Below, one piece after another: positions 7,680 to 16,045 of a DNA stretch of 32,652 nt; position 1 is the first letter of the stretch, and every line of letters starts with the position of its first letter. The position numbers were made by a program, and so were the translations under genes. The notes below the pieces were generated by a model that saw nothing but the letters and a program-made list of their open reading frames with translations, made no database searches and was not told the origin of the DNA. Origin of the DNA: Candidatus Cloacimonadota bacterium (lineage in GTDB: Bacteria > Cloacimonadota > Cloacimonadia > Cloacimonadales > Cloacimonadaceae); assembly GCA_027318475.1 (NCBI GenBank), contig DAHVPC010000013.1, positions 1 to 32,652 on the forward strand, in the 5' to 3' direction.

Positions 7680-8609
7680 TCATGGAGTAATTTCTTTCTT
7701 CTCGGCATCAAAAATCAAGCCAAGAAAATCGTCAATATTTTTATTTACGCCCTGCGCCGCCAGACAGGCCTGAACCAGATTGAGGAAGAGCAGGGAAGTG
7801 GTAACGGAACCGATCCCCCCGGGAACTGGCGTGATCGCCAAAGCCTTGTCCTGGCAGGAATTGAAGTCTATGTCGCCCACATAGGATTGCTTGCCCTGGG
7901 CGTCCACGACGGCGTTTATCCCCACATCGAGGAGCACGCAATTTTCTTTGATCAGATCCTGTTTCACGAACTCCGGCTTGCCGATGGCGGCGATCAGGAT
8001 GTCCGCGGTTTGGGTAAGCTCCGCCAGATTTTGGCTGCGGCTGTGGCAGACCGTGACGCTGGCGTTGGCGAAGGGCTTCTTCCAGAGCAACATGTTGGCC
8101 AGAGGCTTGCCCACGATGGAACTGCGGCCGATGATGACCACGTGCCTGCCCTGAATGGGGATCTGGTAGTATTTCAGAGTGCAGAGCGCCGCCAGGGGAG
8201 TGCAGGGCAAAGGACCCGGTGCTTCCAAGATGATCTTGCCCAGATTTTGGGGATTGAGGCAATCGAGGTCCTTGCGAGGATCGATCGCGCTGCCGATGAG
8301 ATTGTCGTCGATTCCGGCGGGAAGGGGTTTTTGGATCATAATGCCATGCACGGAGGGATCGAGATTCGCGCCTTCCACACAGTCCAGCAGCTGGGCTTGC
8401 GAAACGTCCGCGGGCAAGCTGCGCAGGATCACTTCGCAACCCAGTTTTGCGCCGTTCGAGACGATGTTTTGCACGTAGAATTCGGACGCCGGATCGGCGC
8501 CCGCCTGGATCAGGAGCATCCTGGGCTGCAGAGAATTAGCGGCGATCAGGTCTTTCAACGCCGCTTTGACAGCGGCTGCCACAGGTTTTCCCGTAAGAAG
8601 CTTCGCCAC
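7680..8609 (-). CDS. folD: FolD-family methylene-tetrahydrofolate dehydrogenase/cyclohydrolase lacking the catalytic lysine
   Basis: FolD oxidises 5,10-methylene-THF to methenyl-THF with NADP and hydrolyses this to 10-formyl-THF. The 309-residue product has the family landmarks: PASEFYV near 40-46, IQKPLPAGID, PRKDLDCLNP with the conserved Asp, the Rossmann motif GRSSIVGKPLANMLL, AIGKPEFV, DVGIN and ITPVPGGIGSVT. The odd point is the active site. Families carry Y-x-x-x-K after PAS (Tyr50 and Lys54 in E. coli), whereas here Tyr45 is followed at +4 by Ile49 (YVQNI). In E. coli and human enzymes that lysine is required for cyclohydrolase activity. The frame is clean on both sides, so this is not a visible frameshift. 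A C-terminal tail of about 20 residues follows the fold. It starts 1 nt after the ymdB stop. Confidence 0.92.
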   Translation of the reverse strand: MAKLLTGKPVAAAVKAALKDLIAANSLQPRMLLIQAGADPASEFYVQNIVSNGAKLGCEVILRSLPADVSQAQLLDCVEGANLDPSVHGIMIQKPLPAGIDDNLIGSAIDPRKDLDCLNPQNLGKIILEAPGPLPCTPLAALCTLKYYQIPIQGRHVVIIGRSSIVGKPLANMLLWKKPFANASVTVCHSRSQNLAELTQTADILIAAIGKPEFVKQDLIKENCVLLDVGINAVVDAQGKQSYVGDIDFNSCQDKALAITPVPGGIGSVTTSLLFLNLVQACLAAQGVNKNIDDFLGLIFDAEKKEITP

Positions 8610-8610
8610 C

Positions 8611-9438
8611 TCAGTCCTCCAGTTGGTTATTCAGTCCGGAAAGCGATTCCGCGCTGGCATCGACCTTACGCCGGATACGCTGGATCGACAGGGCTTTGCC
8701 GCTGGCTTCGTCCAGCTCCAGGTACACGGCGTTGATCATCAATCCGCGGTCCGACGATTCATAGCGGGCAGGCAGGGCATGGCGGAATTTATCGACTATA
8801 ATGTTCTTTTTCACGCCGATGACGCTGTCGTGCGCGCCGGTCATGCCAACATCGGTGATGTAAGCGGTTCCGTCGGGCAGGATCTCCTCATCGGCGGTCT
8901 GGATATGGGTGTGGGTACCCACCAACGCCGAAGCCTGGCCGTCTACGAACCAGCCGAGGGCGCGCTTTTCGGAGGTGGATTCGGCGTGGAAATCCACAAG
9001 CAGGCAGGCGTCGCGCTCAGGATTGGCCTGGATCCAGCGTTCAAAGGCAACGAACGGCGAATCGCAGGGCGGCATATAGACCTGGCCGCACAGGGTGATA
9101 ACGGAAAGGCGTTTGCCGTTCTTGACCAGGCGGGAACAGATGTTTCCGGGAGTGCTTTCGGGATAATTCATGGGTTTGACGATCTGGGGATTGCCCTTGA
9201 TGTATTCCCAGGATTCAGCCCTGTCCCAGAGGTGGTTTCCGCCTGTGATGGCATCGACTCCGGCCTGGAAGAGCGGCCGGGTGGTTTTCTCGGTCAGCCC
9301 TTTGCCGTCGGCCAGATTCTCGCCGTTGATGACGATAAAATCAGGCGCGAATTCCTGTTTCAGGCTGGGCAGGCTGTTGAACAGAACCAAACGCCCCGCC
9401 TTGCTGAAAACGTCTCCCAGAAAAAGCAGCTTGATCAT
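8611..9438 (-). CDS. ymdB: YmdB-family metallophosphoesterase (2',3'-cyclic nucleotide phosphodiesterase type)
   Basis: A 275-residue dinuclear-metal phosphoesterase of the YmdB/DR1281 family. Metal-site motifs are FLGDVFSKAGR, VINGENLADGKG, GGNHLWDR, VDFHAESTSEK and GTHTHIQTADE, all in the expected order, followed by TDVGMTG. YmdB of Bacillus hydrolyses cyclic nucleotides and is genetically tied to RNase Y. Here too it directly follows rny: its ATG overlaps the rny stop as ATGA. The pairing supports a role in RNA turnover, perhaps handling the cyclic-phosphate products of RNA decay; that step is inference. Confidence 0.93.
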   Translation of the reverse strand: MIKLLFLGDVFSKAGRLVLFNSLPSLKQEFAPDFIVINGENLADGKGLTEKTTRPLFQAGVDAITGGNHLWDRAESWEYIKGNPQIVKPMNYPESTPGNICSRLVKNGKRLSVITLCGQVYMPPCDSPFVAFERWIQANPERDACLLVDFHAESTSEKRALGWFVDGQASALVGTHTHIQTADEEILPDGTAYITDVGMTGAHDSVIGVKKNIIVDKFRHALPARYESSDRGLMINAVYLELDEASGKALSIQRIRRKVDASAESLSGLNNQLED

Positions 9439-11003
9439 TTTGCCATGGCGATCTGGCGGGTTTCGCGAATCACGGTAACCTTGATCTGGCCGGGGTATTG
9501 CACCTGTTTCTCGATCTGGGCGGCGATTTCGGTTGCCAGCAGCGGTGTCTGGGAATCCTCCACCATGGCCGGTTCCACGATGATGCGCAGTTCACGGCCC
9601 GCCTGGATGGCGTAGGATTTGTTCACGCCTTCCACGGAGTTGGCGATCTCCTCGAGCTTGGCCAGGCGCTGCATATAGGTCTCCAGCATTTCCCTGCGGG
9701 CGCCGGGGCGGGCGCCGGAAATAGCGTCGGAAGCCTGAACCAGGGCGGCATAAACAGAGGTCGCCTCAGTCTCTTCGTGATGCGCTTCAATGGCGTTGAC
9801 GATCAGTTTGCTCTCTCCGTTCTTACGGGCCAGATTGGCGCCGATGAGGGCGTGGGTGCCCTCAAACTCCTGATCGACGGCTTTGCCGATATCGTGCAGC
9901 AAGCCAGCGCGGCGTGCGATCTCCTGATCGAGGTTGAGTTCGGCGGCCAGGATGCCACAAATCCAAGCCGCTTCCATGGAGTGTTTCAAAACGTTCTGGC
10001 CGTAAGAAGTGCGGTATTGGAGCCGGCCCATGATCTTGATCAGGTTGGGCGAAATGTTGTGGATATTGGTTTCCAGCACGGCTTTTTCGCCGATCCTGAC
10101 CAGCGTTTCCTCCATTTCCCGGCCCGTTTTGGCGATGACCTCTTCGATGCGGCCGGGATGGATACGGCCGTCGGAAATGAGTTTTTCAAGCGACAGGCGC
10201 GCTATCTCACGGCGGACGGGATCGAAACAGGATAGCACGACCGCTTCCGGAGTGTCGTCGATGATCAGGTCCACGCCCGATGCTTTTTCGAAAGTGCGGA
10301 TGTTGCGCCCTTCGCGCCCGATGATGCGGCCTTTCATTTCGTCCGATGGCAGCGACACGACGGAGACGGTGGATTCCGACACATGGTCCACGGCCAGGCG
10401 TTGGATCGCCGTGGAAAGGATTTCCGCCGCCTTGTTGTTCATATCCAGCTTGATCTGTTCGATGGTGATGCGGGCGTCGTTGGCAGCTACTTGCCTGGCT
10501 TGCGTGATCAACTCCTCGCGCATGAGCTGGACAGCCTGCTCACGGCTGAGTCCGGCGATTTCCGAGAGCTTGGCGCGTTGTTCGTTGATCAGGCGCTCGG
10601 TTTCCAGGCTTTTACGGCTGAGATCTTCTTCCTTGTTCTTAAGTTTGCGCTCCTGTTCGCCCAGGTTCGTTTCTTTTTTGTCCAGGGCGTCCAGGCGCTT
10701 GTCCAGGCTGGCGAGGCGGTCGCTGTATTTCTTCTCCTGAACCCGCAGTTCCTTTTGCCTGTCCTTGATCTCGTCTTCCATGACGCGTTTCTGTTTGAAC
10801 CAGTCGTCCTTGGCTTCGAGGACAGCAGCTTTCCGGGCAGTTTCGATCTCGTTTTTGGCGGAGATTTTGATCTCTTCGGCGATCTGTTTGGCCTGGGAGA
10901 TGAAGTGGAAGGTGGTTTTGCGGCGTAAGAGATAGAAGATCAGAGCGAGCAACAGCCCGGCAAGCAGACCCCCGCCCAGGTATATCAGTTTATCTAATGG
11001 CAT
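9435..11003 (-). CDS. rny: Ribonuclease Y
   Basis: RNase Y is the membrane-anchored endoribonuclease that starts mRNA decay in bacteria lacking RNase E. The 522-residue product shows the complete architecture: one N-terminal membrane helix (about 7-27), a long charged coiled coil (about 35-200), a KH RNA-binding domain with GRIIGREGRN at 225-234, and an HD phosphohydrolase domain with HSMEAAW and LLHDIGKA (His370, Asp371). The length matches the family norm of about 520. The ATG at 11003 opens directly onto the membrane segment. It lies downstream of zapA and the 6S RNA gene and overlaps ymdB by 4 nt. Confidence 0.97.
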   Translation of the reverse strand: MPLDKLIYLGGGLLAGLLLALIFYLLRRKTTFHFISQAKQIAEEIKISAKNEIETARKAAVLEAKDDWFKQKRVMEDEIKDRQKELRVQEKKYSDRLASLDKRLDALDKKETNLGEQERKLKNKEEDLSRKSLETERLINEQRAKLSEIAGLSREQAVQLMREELITQARQVAANDARITIEQIKLDMNNKAAEILSTAIQRLAVDHVSESTVSVVSLPSDEMKGRIIGREGRNIRTFEKASGVDLIIDDTPEAVVLSCFDPVRREIARLSLEKLISDGRIHPGRIEEVIAKTGREMEETLVRIGEKAVLETNIHNISPNLIKIMGRLQYRTSYGQNVLKHSMEAAWICGILAAELNLDQEIARRAGLLHDIGKAVDQEFEGTHALIGANLARKNGESKLIVNAIEAHHEETEATSVYAALVQASDAISGARPGARREMLETYMQRLAKLEEIANSVEGVNKSYAIQAGRELRIIVEPAMVEDSQTPLLATEIAAQIEKQVQYPGQIKVTVIRETRQIAMAK

Positions 11004-11027
11004 TCATTCTTCCTTGCAATCTATCAA

Positions 11028-11043
11028 GGTGGAGCAATCCACC
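11028..11043 (-). terminator. hairpin at the 3' side of the 6S RNA, possible terminator or processing site
   Basis: On the minus strand GGTGGA and TCCACC pair around a TTGC tetraloop, 14 nt after the closing stem of the 6S RNA and 25 nt before the rny start. It is followed by TTGATAG, not a T-run, so full termination is doubtful; it may mark the 3' end or a processing point. Confidence 0.35.
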
Positions 11044-11049
11044 GTTATT

Positions 11050-11222
11050 GTAAAAGCCCGCGTGAACCGTGTATGCTTGTCTGATAAAGCCAAGCATCAG
11101 GTGGGCGCCTACCTTGTGGGTTTTATGGATCCGGAACTAGCCGGCGTGCATGCCGCCCATGGCTCGGTTCCCGTAATTTCAGTAGCTTTTCTGCAATCCA
11201 TATCACGAGTTCCGCAGGCCAA
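11050..11222 (-). ncRNA. ssrS: 6S RNA (RNA polymerase regulator)
   Basis: 6S RNA mimics an open promoter and sequesters the housekeeping sigma factor holoenzyme. Read on the minus strand, CCTGCGGAACTCGTG (11204-11218) pairs with CACGGTTCACGCGGG (11057-11071) through two small bulges, giving the closing stem of a molecule about 160-170 nt long. Inside, ATGGAT/ATCCAT and a nested apical hairpin (GGAAC...GTTCC enclosing GGCG...CGCC) form the terminal arm. The 3' half carries GGCGCCCACCT, which I recall as common in 6S RNAs outside the gamma-proteobacteria. The position immediately after zapA is a widely conserved location for ssrS. No protein frame on either strand here is convincing. The ends are approximate. 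Confidence 0.82.
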
Positions 11223-11225
11223 TCT

Positions 11226-11495
11226 TCAGTTCTCCCCGACGATCTTCCCCACCATCTGATTCAACCGGTTCAATTCCAGTTCCTGGTTGCGCATATGGTG
11301 GCTCAGGGAGTTGATCTCGTCTTGCTTTTTCAGGGCAAGGAGCAAAAGTAATTTGGTGAAATCGAGGTTTTCGTAGAGTTCACGCAGTTGGTTCAGCTCG
11401 GTGTTGATCGCTTCGGCAATGGCCAGGGTCGCCTTGGGATCGTCACTGCGCAACCGGAATCTGCGCCCAAAGATCTCGACTTCCACCGATTTCAT
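11226..11495 (-). CDS. zapA: Cell division protein ZapA
   Basis: ZapA binds FtsZ polymers and promotes Z-ring assembly. The 89-residue product has the compact N-terminal domain (SVEVEIFGRRFRLRSDDP, with an alternating beta-hairpin) followed by a long helix suited to coiled-coil dimerisation and tetramerisation (LLLLLALKKQDEINSLSHHM). The start is the ATG at 11495, which overlaps the upstream coiled-coil gene stop as ATGA; an ATG seven codons further upstream would add residues lying inside that gene. The 6S RNA begins directly after its stop. Confidence 0.92.
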   Translation of the reverse strand: MKSVEVEIFGRRFRLRSDDPKATLAIAEAINTELNQLRELYENLDFTKLLLLLALKKQDEINSLSHHMRNQELELNRLNQMVGKIVGEN

Positions 11496-11821
11496 GGCTG
11501 GGTGTTGGAATCCCAATCCGGTAACAAGCTGTCGATCTTGGTGATGGCGTCGCTGGCGATGGATTCGAAGCCGGCGATGGTCTGCTGCAATTCCAGGTAT
11601 TGGGCTTCCAGTGTTTTGATCTGCTTTTCCAATTCCTGGATCCGGGTGGAGGAAGTGTTTTTGGAGTTATTGAAGTGCTCGATCTGAGCCATGAGTTGGC
11701 TGTTTTCTTCCTTCAGATCTGCATTCTGCCCTTCCAGAAGGTCAAGTTTCTTTTTATCTTCCGTATATTGGTCGATCAGTTTCTGGATCTTGTCTTGTAA
11801 GCTGACGGCGTGTGTGTCCAT
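11492..11821 (-). CDS. ZapB-like coiled-coil protein
   Basis: A 109-residue acidic protein predicted to be almost entirely coiled coil. Heptad-spaced Leu/Ile run through LIDQYTEDKKKLDLLEGQNA and on to about residue 85. A similar short coiled-coil gene precedes zapA in many genomes and is often annotated as ZapB-like. It is coupled to zapA by a 4-nt overlap and sits 3 nt after pheT. A role in the divisome is inferred from position and form; the primary sequence alone is too low in complexity to prove homology. Confidence 0.72.
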   Translation of the reverse strand: MDTHAVSLQDKIQKLIDQYTEDKKKLDLLEGQNADLKEENSQLMAQIEHFNNSKNTSSTRIQELEKQIKTLEAQYLELQQTIAGFESIASDAITKIDSLLPDWDSNTQP

Positions 11822-11824
11822 TAA

Positions 11825-14350
11825 TTACCTCATTTTGATCTGCCAGGCGGCAGAGAGCATTTTCAACACGGATGCAACGGTCTGGTCCACTCGTTCATCT
11901 GTCAATGTTTTTTCGCTGTCCTGCAAAAATAAGTGCAGCGACAGGCTGCGCGATCCAGCCGGCACCTGCTTGCCGTGATATTCGTCGAAGATGCTCACAG
12001 CTTGGATCAGAGAGGGGTCGACCGCCTTGATCGCGGCTTGGATATCGCCGTAGGGAATGTTCAGCCCGATGACGAATGAGATGTCCCGGACCACCGAGGG
12101 ATGGCGGGGCAGCGGTTGAAACTCCGTGCTGATGCCGCGCGTGGCTTCCACGATGTTCTGCACCGGTATTTCCACGACCCAGATATCCTGTTTGAGCTTG
12201 TGGATATCGATCCCGAATCTCTCCAAAGTTTCGGATCTCATCCTGCCGAGTGAGGCGCAGAGGGCGTCACCGCTGTAAAAAGCCAGGTTTTCGGCATCCA
12301 CCAACCAAGGTCGGGGCATACTACCGGTTGCGGTGACAGGTAAATTCAGGCTTCCCAGCAGGCTTTCGATGATCCCTTTCAAGTAGTAAACGTCGATCTC
12401 CCGGGCTTTCTGCTGCCAGTGTTCCGGAGCCGCCTGGCCAGTGCAGAGGGCGGTCAGGAACAACGGCTCGGTATAGGAATCGCCGTCGCGGTGGTAAACC
12501 CTGGCCAGTTCCATCAGTTTCAAGTTGCGTTCGCCGTGGTTGAGGTTGTAGCTCAGATTGGCCAGCAGCGAGGGCAACAGACTGATCCGCATGGCCGATT
12601 GGTTGCTGCTCTGGGGGTTGATAACCCGCAGGAGTATCCTGTCCAGTTCCTCGGACGGAAAAGCCAAATCAGCGAGTTGGGCCGGATCACAGAAGCTGTA
12701 GTTCGTCATTTCATAGAAACCGGCCAGCGCGAAATGGTCCACAATGGCGCGCTGGACGCGGTGCGCGTGGCGATCCATGATGAGTGAAATGGCAGTTTTC
12801 TGCGGAACGCGGTCGTAGCCGGCAAGCCTGGCCAGTTCTTCCAGCAGGTCGGCTTCCCGGGTCAGATCCACGCGGTGGGGCGGAATCTGGAAATAAAGCG
12901 CGTGATCGCAGTCGATCTCGGTGAATTCGGTCTTCCCCGCCTTCTGTTCTTCGGCATGATGGCAATGGATCAGAGCGGGATCGGTGAGCGGCTCTTCCTG
13001 CCAGGCTCCGTATTGGACAAACCGGCAGCCCAGGGCTTCCAGATAGGATTTGATGGCGCTTTCTTCCAGTTGGTAGCCGATCAGTTCCGTGAAGCGGCGG
13101 GGACGCAAAGCCAGATACAAAGCGCGCTCGGGCTCGGGATAGGCATCCTTGAGAGCGTGGCAGACCTTGCCTCCGGAAACTCGCACAAGCAATTCTGTAG
13201 CGCGGACGCTGGCGTCAACGGGCAGGGCGGGACTCAGATGGCGCTCGAATCGATAGGAAGAATCGGTGCTGATCTTGTATTTGTAGGAAGTGGCGCGGAT
13301 CGAGCAGGGATTGAAGGAAGCTGATTCCAGCACAAGGGTGCGCGTGGAATCGCTGATCGCGCTGTCCTTGCCGCCCATTACGCCAGCCAGCGCCGAGGCT
13401 TTTTGCCCATCGGCGATCACCAGCGCCTGGTCATCCAGCACATAGGATTTGCCGTCCAAAGCCACAAATTCCTCGCCTGGCCTTGCTTTGCGGACAACTA
13501 TCGCCGGTTGTGGATCTCCCGCTTCGACCGGCGCAAGCTGGTCGTAATCGAAAGCATGGAGCGGATGCCCGGTTTCCAGCATCACGAAATTGGTGATATC
13601 CACAACGTTGTTGATCGGCCGCAAACCGGTTTTGATCAGGGCTGTTTTCAGCCATTGGGGCGAGTCCTGGACCCTTATGTCCGTCAGCAGGCGCGCGGTG
13701 TAGCGGGGGCAGTTTTCGGAATCCTCGAGGATTAGTTTCAGATCGATAGCCGGGCAATCAGCGCCGGCGATTGGCAGCAATTCCGGGAATTTGACAGGAG
13801 TGCCCAAGGAAGCGGAAAGGTCTCTGGCGATGCCCAGATATCCCAGTAAATCGGAGCGGTTGGGCGTGATTTCCAGGTCCAGGAGGGTGTCCGGCAACTC
13901 GTATAAATCATTAACAGGCAGGCCCAGGGGAGTATTTACGTCCAGTTCGATGATCCCTGCGTGCGTGTCAGAAATTCCGAGTTCGCGCTCGGAACAGAGC
14001 ATGCCGTGGGATTCCACGCCTTTGAGTTTGGCGCTTTTAATGGTCAACTGGGGTAAAACCGAGCCCGGCAGAGCCAGTACCGAAAGCATGCCCGGACGGC
14101 AATTGGGGGCTCCGCACACCACTTGCACGGGGTTGGATCCGCCATACTCCACGGTGCAAGCCATCAGGTGGTCGGTCCCGGGGATCTTTTCCGCGGTGAG
14201 GATCCTGGCGGTCAGCACGGTTTCCGGAAGGGCCGGAAGTTCTTCCACGGCCTCCACTTCGATGCCGGAAAAGGTGAGCGTGCGGATCAGCAGTTCATTA
14301 TCGTCCGGCAGGTCGATATAGTTGCCCAGCCAGCGGCGTGATATCCTCAT
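11825..14350 (-). CDS. pheT: Phenylalanyl-tRNA synthetase beta subunit with an insertion in the B5 domain
   Basis: The beta subunit of the alpha2-beta2 synthetase that charges tRNA-Phe. In the 841-residue chain: N-terminal domain MRISRRWLGNYIDLP; the tRNA-binding EMAP-like fold (about 40-150, GMLCSERELG); the B3/4 editing domain (about 210-400, with RPINNVVDITNF and HPLHAFDYD); B5 (about 410-515, ending READLLEELARLAGYD); the catalytic-like core (about 525-730); and the C-terminal anticodon-binding FDX-ACB domain (RHPSVVRDISFV to the end). Bacterial PheT is usually near 800 residues. The excess is largely a stretch at about 447-485 inside B5, rich in Glu, His and Cys and absent from the E. 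coli or Thermus pattern as I know it. The ATG overlaps the pheS stop (ATGA). Confidence 0.96.
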   Translation of the reverse strand: MRISRRWLGNYIDLPDDNELLIRTLTFSGIEVEAVEELPALPETVLTARILTAEKIPGTDHLMACTVEYGGSNPVQVVCGAPNCRPGMLSVLALPGSVLPQLTIKSAKLKGVESHGMLCSERELGISDTHAGIIELDVNTPLGLPVNDLYELPDTLLDLEITPNRSDLLGYLGIARDLSASLGTPVKFPELLPIAGADCPAIDLKLILEDSENCPRYTARLLTDIRVQDSPQWLKTALIKTGLRPINNVVDITNFVMLETGHPLHAFDYDQLAPVEAGDPQPAIVVRKARPGEEFVALDGKSYVLDDQALVIADGQKASALAGVMGGKDSAISDSTRTLVLESASFNPCSIRATSYKYKISTDSSYRFERHLSPALPVDASVRATELLVRVSGGKVCHALKDAYPEPERALYLALRPRRFTELIGYQLEESAIKSYLEALGCRFVQYGAWQEEPLTDPALIHCHHAEEQKAGKTEFTEIDCDHALYFQIPPHRVDLTREADLLEELARLAGYDRVPQKTAISLIMDRHAHRVQRAIVDHFALAGFYEMTNYSFCDPAQLADLAFPSEELDRILLRVINPQSSNQSAMRISLLPSLLANLSYNLNHGERNLKLMELARVYHRDGDSYTEPLFLTALCTGQAAPEHWQQKAREIDVYYLKGIIESLLGSLNLPVTATGSMPRPWLVDAENLAFYSGDALCASLGRMRSETLERFGIDIHKLKQDIWVVEIPVQNIVEATRGISTEFQPLPRHPSVVRDISFVIGLNIPYGDIQAAIKAVDPSLIQAVSIFDEYHGKQVPAGSRSLSLHLFLQDSEKTLTDERVDQTVASVLKMLSAAWQIKMR

Positions 14351-15381
14351 CCTGTTTCTCCGCTGAATTGGCGCAACATCCGGACATCGTTCTCATAGAG
14401 GATGCGCATGTCCGGGATGTTGTATTTGAGCATGGCAATGCGCTCGATGCCCACGCCCAAAGCGTATCCGGAGTACAGTTCCGGATCGATGCCCAGCATC
14501 TTGAATACGGCGGGATCGACCATGCCGGCGCCGCCTAACTCCAACCAGCCGGAGTTTTTGCAGATCCGGCAGCCTGTCCCTTTGCAGCTCACGCAACTGA
14601 TGTCCATTTCCGCGCTCGGTTCCGTGAACGGAAAGAAGTGGGGCCGGATGCGGGAACGGACTTGCGGACCGAACATGATTTGCGCGAAGTTTTGCAGCGT
14701 ATCCTTGAGGTCGGCCAGGGAAATGCCCTTGTCCACCACCAGCGCTTCCACCTGATGGAAGACGGGCGAGTGCGATGGATCGGGCTTGTCGTTGCGATAG
14801 CATCTGCCCGGGGAAATGATATGGATCGGCGGCGGGTATTTCTCCATAGTGCGGACCTGGACTGTGGAAGTCTGCGTCCGCAGGAGATATCCGTTGTCCA
14901 GATAGAAGGTGTCCGCCAGATTGCGCGAAGGATGGTCAGGAGGCGTGTTCAGGGCATCGAAGTTGTGAAACTCGTCATCGATGTCCGGACCTTCAGCGAT
15001 CTCGAAACCCAAGCCGATAAACACGTCCTCGATGCGGCGCCTGATGATGGTGATCGGATGCAGGGAACCGCGGGGCTGGAAACAGCCGGGAAGGCTCAGA
15101 TCCTGCTCCCGGGTCTGGTCATGCAGTTCCCGGGTGGCTTGCTTCAATTCCTGATCGCGCCGCTCGAGCAATTGTTCCACTTCGGCGCGCAGCTCGTTGA
15201 TGAGCTGGCCGAACGCGGGTTTATCCTGCTCGGGAAGGTCTCTTAACTGGGTGTAAAGCTGGTTGATCAGGCTTTTCTTGCCCAGATACTGCGCCTTGGC
15301 GTTCAGGATATCGTTGGCGGTTTGGCAGGCAGCGATAAGCTCCCTCGCCTGGTCCGCGACTTCCCTCAGTTTTTCCTTCAT
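14347..15381 (-). CDS. pheS: Phenylalanyl-tRNA synthetase alpha subunit
   Basis: The catalytic subunit, a class II aminoacyl-tRNA synthetase. The 344-residue chain has an N-terminal coiled coil (about 1-90), then HPITIIRRRIEDVFIGLGFE, motif 1 region EGPDIDDEFHNFDALN, motif 2 SPGRCYRNDKPDPSHSPVFHQ, RIRPHFFPFTEPSAEMD, and motif 3 YALGVGIERIAMLKYNIPDMR. Four cysteines in CVSCKGTGCRIC form a possible zinc knuckle within the insertion before GWLELGGAGMV, a feature of many PheS proteins. It is 61 nt downstream of rplT and 4-nt coupled to pheT, the standard arrangement. Confidence 0.97.
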   Translation of the reverse strand: MKEKLREVADQARELIAACQTANDILNAKAQYLGKKSLINQLYTQLRDLPEQDKPAFGQLINELRAEVEQLLERRDQELKQATRELHDQTREQDLSLPGCFQPRGSLHPITIIRRRIEDVFIGLGFEIAEGPDIDDEFHNFDALNTPPDHPSRNLADTFYLDNGYLLRTQTSTVQVRTMEKYPPPIHIISPGRCYRNDKPDPSHSPVFHQVEALVVDKGISLADLKDTLQNFAQIMFGPQVRSRIRPHFFPFTEPSAEMDISCVSCKGTGCRICKNSGWLELGGAGMVDPAVFKMLGIDPELYSGYALGVGIERIAMLKYNIPDMRILYENDVRMLRQFSGETG

Positions 15382-15442
15382 CTGCTCGTCCCTGTGGTTA
15401 CGAGGCTTCAGCCCGTTGTATCAGGATCTTCTGCGCGGCTGC

Positions 15443-15790
15443 TCAACCTTTGGCGATCTCCACCAGTTTGGCGAAAGCTGCGCTGTCGTGCCAGGCCAGA
15501 TGCGCCAGGGATTTGCGGTTGATCTCGATGTTGGCTTTGTGCAAGCCGTTGATGAATTTGCTGTAGGACATGTCGTTGATCCTGCAGGCGGCGTTGATGC
15601 GGGTGATCCAGAGGCTGCGGAATTCGCGTTTCTTTTGTTTGCGGTGGGCAAAGGCGAAAGCCATGCCGCGTTCCACGGTCTGGCGGGCGACCCGGTAAGT
15701 CTTGCTGCGGCGGCCAAAGTAGCCCCTGGCTGCCAGCATGTATTTCTTTCTTCTGCGGTGCGCTGCTACGTTATTAGCTGATCTTGGCAT
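15443..15790 (-). CDS. rplT: 50S ribosomal protein L20
   Basis: L20 is an early 50S assembly protein that binds domains I and II of 23S rRNA, and in several bacteria also represses its own operon. The 115-residue chain matches the family length and pattern: a basic N-terminal extension (HRRRKKYMLAARGYFGRRS) and a globular C-terminal half (WITRINAACRINDMSYSKFI). It follows rpmI by 11 nt in the classical infC-rpmI-rplT order. Confidence 0.97.
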   Translation of the reverse strand: MPRSANNVAAHRRRKKYMLAARGYFGRRSKTYRVARQTVERGMAFAFAHRKQKKREFRSLWITRINAACRINDMSYSKFINGLHKANIEINRKSLAHLAWHDSAAFAKLVEIAKG

Positions 15791-15801
15791 GATTCACTTC
15801 C

Positions 15802-15996
15802 TTAATTCCCCAGCATTCTGTTGACGCGCTTTTCGTCGCACTTGCGCACGATGGCGCTGGCCCGCAGATTGCGTTTCAACTTGGGGGTTTTCTTGGTTTT
15901 GATGTGGGCGCTTTTGGCGTGATGACGCACAATTTTGCCTGATCCGGTAACCTTGAACCGCTTGGCTGCGGAACGGTTTGTCTTGATTTTAGGCAT
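15802..15996 (-). CDS. rpmI: 50S ribosomal protein L35
   Basis: A 64-residue basic protein with the L35 signature MPKIKTNRSAAKRFKVTGSG and the C-terminal VNRMLGN-type end. It is cotranscribed between infC (49-nt gap) and rplT (11-nt gap). The length is normal for the family. Confidence 0.96.
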   Translation of the reverse strand: MPKIKTNRSAAKRFKVTGSGKIVRHHAKSAHIKTKKTPKLKRNLRASAIVRKCDEKRVNRMLGN

Positions 15997-16045
15997 TTTT
16001 ATCTCTCCTTGATGATTAAAAACTAGGGGGGCGGCAGAGTTCTCT

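Noticed and set aside
11014-11259. 81-residue plus-strand frame across the zapA-rny gap
   Set aside because: It lies opposite the 6S RNA; the stem structure explains the sequence better.
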